Source of the DNA: an uncultured Chlorobiaceae bacterium
GTDB lineage: Bacteria > Bacteroidota > Chlorobiia > Chlorobiales > Chlorobiaceae
Length of the DNA: 64,000 nucleotides
Assembly: GCA_903836465.1 (NCBI GenBank)
Contig: CAILRB010000009.1
Span: forward strand, 1-64,000
Direction of reading: 5' to 3'
Shown: positions 61,000 through 64,000 of the stretch, piece after piece
Numbering within the stretch: position 1 is the stretch's first letter
Layout: each line of letters begins with the position of its first letter
Notes under the pieces: model-generated
Seen by the model: the letters and a program-made list of their open reading frames with translations, nothing else
Told to the model about the DNA's origin: nothing
Database searches by the model: none
Position numbers and translations under genes: made by a program

Positions 61000-62415
61000 A
61001 TGACAACAGTCGCGAAGGCACTTGATTATAAAGTAGCTGATATCTCTCTTGCTGAATGGGGACGGAAGGAAATTGATGTCGCTGAAAAAGAGATGCCGGG
61101 CCTTATGGCTACCAGGCGGAAGTATGCAGGCAAATATCCGCTGAAGGGCGCCCGTATTTCCGGTTCCCTGCACATGACCATCCAGACCGCCGTGCTGATC
61201 GAAACCCTTGTGGAGCTCGGTGCAGAAGTGCGCTGGGCAAGCTGCAATATTTTTTCCACCCAGGATCATGCAGCCGCCGCTATCGCGGAAAGCGGTGTGC
61301 CGGTCTTTGCCTGGAAAGGCGAAACGCTTGAAGAGTACTGGTGGTGTACCCGCCAGATCCTTGAATTTGAAGGCGGAAAGGGGCCAAACCTGATTGTCGA
61401 TGACGGCGGTGACGCAACATTGATGATCATTCTCGGTTACAAAATCGAGAACAATCCGGAAATGCTTGAGAAAGTTCCGGGCAATGCTGAGGAAAAAGCA
61501 CTTTACCAGCAGCTCAGGGAGGTCTTTGAAGAGGACAACCAGCGCTGGCACAAGGTTGCTGCTGAGATGAAGGGCGTTTCGGAAGAGACCACTACCGGCG
61601 TCCACCGCCTCTACCAGATGATGGAAAAAGGCGAATTGCTCTTCCCTGCCATCAACGTCAACGACTCGGTCACCAAGTCGAAATTTGACAATCTCTATGG
61701 ATGCCGTGAGTCACTGGCTGACGGTATCAAGCGGGCAACTGACGTCATGGTTGCCGGCAAGGTTGTTGTTGTGCTTGGCTATGGTGATGTGGGCAAGGGA
61801 TCAGCCCGCTCAATGCGTGCTTATGGTGCAAGGGTCATCGTTACGGAAATTGATCCGATCTGCGCTTTGCAGGCTGCCATGGAGGGCTACGAAGTCTCTA
61901 CCATGGATGAAGCGGTCAAGGAAGGTAACATTTTTGTCACCACCACAGGCAACAAGGATGTCATCACCCTTGAACACATGAAGCAGATGAAGGATGAAGC
62001 TATTGTGTGCAACATCGGCCACTTCGACAACGAAATCCAGGTTGAGCAGCTTTATGCTTATGCCGGTGCGAAAAGGCTCAATATCAAGCCTCAGGTGGAC
62101 AAGTACACTTTTGAGAATGGCAACTGCATCTATCTGCTTGCAGAGGGACGCCTTGTCAATCTGGGATGTGCAACCGGTCACCCGTCGTTTGTGATGAGCA
62201 ACTCGTTTACCAACCAGACGCTTGCACAAATTGAACTCTGGACCAAAGAGTATGCCATTGATGTCTACCGACTGCCGAAAGAGCTTGATGAGGAGGTTGC
62301 AAGACTGCACCTTGAACAGCTCGGCGTGAAACTTACCCGGCTTACCGATGCACAGGCTGAGTATATCGGCGTACCTCTTGATGGACCGTACAAACCCGAC
62401 CATTATCGCTATTGA
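61000..62415 (+). CDS. ahcY: S-adenosylhomocysteine hydrolase
   Basis: 471 residues. It splits SAH to adenosine and homocysteine and so closes the methylation cycle started by MetK. Seen are the substrate part [18 protein letters not shown] and [17 protein letters not shown], the NAD-binding [18 protein letters not shown], and the C-terminal [10 protein letters not shown] that reaches into the partner's NAD site. The length includes the usual bacterial insertion of about 40 residues. Ends 26 bases before a bidirectional terminator. Confidence 0.97.
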   Translation: MTTVAKALDYKVADISLAEWGRKEIDVAEKEMPGLMATRRKYAGKYPLKGARISGSLHMTIQTAVLIETLVELGAEVRWASCNIFSTQDHAAAAIAESGVPVFAWKGETLEEYWWCTRQILEFEGGKGPNLIVDDGGDATLMIILGYKIENNPEMLEKVPGNAEEKALYQQLREVFEEDNQRWHKVAAEMKGVSEETTTGVHRLYQMMEKGELLFPAINVNDSVTKSKFDNLYGCRESLADGIKRATDVMVAGKVVVVLGYGDVGKGSARSMRAYGARVIVTEIDPICALQAAMEGYEVSTMDEAVKEGNIFVTTTGNKDVITLEHMKQMKDEAIVCNIGHFDNEIQVEQLYAYAGAKRLNIKPQVDKYTFENGNCIYLLAEGRLVNLGCATGHPSFVMSNSFTNQTLAQIELWTKEYAIDVYRLPKELDEEVARLHLEQLGVKLTRLTDAQAEYIGVPLDGPYKPDHYRY

Positions 62416-62440
62416 GAGCTTGATGGCAAACGCTACAAAC

Positions 62441-62470
62441 AAAAAAGCAACCTCCAGAGGTTGCTTTTTT
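62441..62470. terminator. Bidirectional terminator, ahcY / tRNA-Gln
   Basis: AAAAAAGCAACCT (62441-62453) pairs with AGGTTGCTTTTTT (62458-62470) around loop CCAG: 13 base pairs with a T-run on each strand. It serves ahcY on plus and tRNA-Gln on minus. Confidence 0.94.
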
Positions 62471-62481
62471 GTTTTGCGGTG

Positions 62482-62553
62482 CTGGGGCGGCAGGATTCGA
62501 ACCTGCGGATGTCGGCTCCAAAGGCCGATGCCTTACCACTTGGCGACGCCCCA
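62482..62553 (-). tRNA. tRNA-Gln (UUG)
   Basis: Acceptor TGGGGCG from 62553 pairs with CGCCCCA (U-A first pair, typical of Gln), discriminator G at 62482. The anticodon loop CTTTGGA gives UUG. CCA is not encoded. It ends 11 bases before the shared terminator. Confidence 0.96.
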
Positions 62554-62724
62554 TTGCGCGAGGTTACGTTAAATCATAACCGGCTTTTAATATACGCACA
62601 ATATGAGAAAATAAAAACCGCTTGAATATAACGAGTCTCTCTGCCACTTTACTCCATTTTAGTGTATTTTTTGTTGAGAAAAACAGAGAGTACACCTGTT
62701 GATAACATTATTGAAAACGCATTG

Positions 62725-63369
62725 ATGACAAAAATCAAGATCTGCGGAATAACCCGCCTTCAGGATGCTCTTTATGCCGCTCACGCTGGCGCCGACGCCC
62801 TCGGCTTTAATTTCAGCCACATGAGTCCGCGACTGATTGCACCCGAAAAGGCAAAGGATATTATTGATAAACTGCCGCCGTTTGTTCAGTCGGCTGGTAT
62901 CTTTGTAGAACACTCCCCTGAAGAGATCAATGCCATTTGCCGTCTCTGTAACTTGCAGATTGCACAATTGCATAGCGACCGGTACAGTCCGGAACAGGCG
63001 CGATCGATCACTGCGGCAAAGGTTATCAGAGTGTTTCGCCCTGAAGAAAATTTTGCGGTAGAAGAGGTTTTTGAGTTTGCCGCAAAAAGCGGCATCAGGA
63101 GTTTCCTGTTTGATGCTTACCGGCCAGACATGGCTGGAGGAACTGGAGAGAGTATCGGTGAGGCACTTGCGACGCGTCTCTTTAACCAAATCAGAAGCTC
63201 ATGCTATGCCATACTTGCGGGAGGACTGAATGCCGATAATGTCAGTGAGGCAATCCGGCGTGTTCAGCCCTACGGAGTCGATACGGCAAGCGGAGTTGAA
63301 AGCGAGCCCGGCATCAAGGATCCTGAAAAAATAGAAGCCTTTATCCGGGCTGTACGCAAAACTTCTTAA
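62725..63369 (+). CDS. trpF: Phosphoribosylanthranilate isomerase
   Basis: 214 residues from ATG 62725 (MTKIKICGITRLQDA), which is the family start; the frame is open upstream from 62662. It carries out step three of tryptophan synthesis. The catalytic Cys is in KICGITR, and later motifs are SAGIFVEHSPEEIN, FLFDAYRPDMAGGTGE (catalytic Asp) and ILAGGLNADNVSEAI. Other trp genes are not in the window. Its stop overlaps that of the convergent hydrolase by 3 bases. Confidence 0.94.
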   Translation: MTKIKICGITRLQDALYAAHAGADALGFNFSHMSPRLIAPEKAKDIIDKLPPFVQSAGIFVEHSPEEINAICRLCNLQIAQLHSDRYSPEQARSITAAKVIRVFRPEENFAVEEVFEFAAKSGIRSFLFDAYRPDMAGGTGESIGEALATRLFNQIRSSCYAILAGGLNADNVSEAIRRVQPYGVDTASGVESEPGIKDPEKIEAFIRAVRKTS

Positions 63370-64000
63370 GTACCGCTATTGGCCTGCACGTGTCCCCAGA
63401 TAAGTTCCGAGGCCACCTCCGGCAGTTCCACCGTGATCAGATGACCGCATTCGGGAACACAAACATAACTCCCTTTGTGAGTAAGGTTGACCAATTTTTC
63501 TGTGTTCTCACAGGTCATGATGGAATCACCCGCTCCGGCGACAAAGAGGATTGGCATATCAACTTTTTTGACCATCTCCGGCACTGAGTCAGTAGTACTG
63601 AACGCCGTAATGTGCTGAGTCGTCTGATCAATGGCCTCTGGAGCGCAGAGACCAAGGCTTTTGAACCCGATAAGAATATCATGAAGCATGACGGTATTCT
63701 TCGCAAGAACAAGACGGGCAAAGATATAGGCAGGAAGCCACCAGGTTAGTTTTCGTAAAAGGCCATTGAAAACAAAAGTAATGGTATTCGTGGCAAATGC
63801 CTGGATGAACTGGCTGTTTGGCAAAAACCCGAAATTGAAAAAGGTCATTGATCGAATAAGGCCGGGATGAGAACAGGCATAATCGAGCGCAACAAAAGGG
63901 CCAAAAGAAAAGGCGGCAATATGAAACCGTTTGAGCCCGAGATTGACAACCAGATCGTTCAGGTCATGGGCAAAAAAGTCGATGTGATAATGGTTATTGG
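63366..64000 (-). CDS. Alpha/beta hydrolase, 5' end beyond the window
   Basis: Partial gene: the frame stays open without a stop to the window edge, so at least 211 residues. The nucleophile elbow lies near the edge, AAFSFGPFVALDYA (AFSFG in place of the usual GxSxG). The acid/His region is in the C-terminal half (ILFVAGAGDSIMTCENTEK, and VPECGHLITVELPE). This resembles lipid or pigment-ester hydrolases of the alpha/beta type; the exact class is not claimed. It is not a short protein starting at 63848, because homologous sequence extends upstream of that Met. Confidence 0.85.
   Translation of the reverse strand, partial: NNHYHIDFFAHDLNDLVVNLGLKRFHIAAFSFGPFVALDYACSHPGLIRSMTFFNFGFLPNSQFIQAFATNTITFVFNGLLRKLTWWLPAYIFARLVLAKNTVMLHDILIGFKSLGLCAPEAIDQTTQHITAFSTTDSVPEMVKKVDMPILFVAGAGDSIMTCENTEKLVNLTHKGSYVCVPECGHLITVELPEVASELIWGHVQANSGT

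Overview
The window looks like chromosome of a green sulfur bacterium (phylum Chlorobi, order Chlorobiales; a Chlorobium/Pelodictyon-type organism). Four things point there: an 11-gene NDH-1 operon (nuoABCDHIJKLMN) with no nuoE, nuoF or nuoG; metK-ahcY behind a leader that folds like the Chlorobi-restricted SAM-Chlorobi RNA; promoters of the Bacteroidetes/Chlorobi type (TTTG ... TAnnTTTG); and a set of housekeeping genes of moderate GC. Species cannot be fixed by eye.

Bases 1-23950 are an accessory surface-polysaccharide region, all on the minus strand. From the promoter side (right) to the distal end (left) it holds a WecA/MraY-like initiating transferase, a Wza-type export lipoprotein, a Wzc-type tyrosine autokinase with a microsatellite-encoded Tyr-Gly tail, a CpsB/YwqE-type phosphatase and a PglK-type ABC flippase. 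Then follow the legionaminic-acid genes legB-legC-neuD-neuB, joined by 4-base overlaps, with an ORF6N-domain gene coupled behind neuB. Next come a 3-hydroxybutyryl-CoA dehydrogenase homologue, a GNAT acyltransferase-like gene, legG, a PIG-L deacetylase, a ptmE-like nucleotidyltransferase, a PseA/PtmG-type amidotransferase with HisH- and HisF-like ammonia partners, a Gfo/Idh oxidoreductase, legF and an SDR. The region ends at a dead IS5-family element. Together these genes should make a CMP-activated legionaminic-acid-type nonulosonic acid. The extra genes suggest unusual N-substituents (acetimidoyl, and possibly 3-hydroxybutyryl). A secreted Gly-rich protein and a beta-rich exported protein lie between this region and the nuo operon.

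Bases 24000-35300 are the nuo operon on the minus strand, with a strong terminator after nuoN. Bases 35245-37760 hold a small membrane protein, a TPR protein, a ferrochelatase-family protein and a PAP2-like membrane protein. Two tRNA-Leu genes then start a plus-strand run (HIT protein, methyltransferase), followed by a TolC-family gene and an alpha/beta hydrolase.

Bases 42568-51600 carry rarA, ribE, tpx, a DoxX gene, ribD and a dCMP deaminase in one minus-strand run, then a universal stress protein with an Nramp transporter, a thioesterase, an LptF/G permease, tRNA-Lys and secG. Bases 51647-57845 hold a DUF2905 gene, hisB, rny, a probable 6S-like RNA, zapA, a coiled-coil gene, pheT and a tRNA-Glu/His/Arg/Pro operon. 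Bases 57913-64000 hold a Nudix gene, a sugar nucleotidyltransferase, the SAM-Chlorobi RNA with metK-ahcY, tRNA-Gln, trpF and an alpha/beta hydrolase cut by the window edge.
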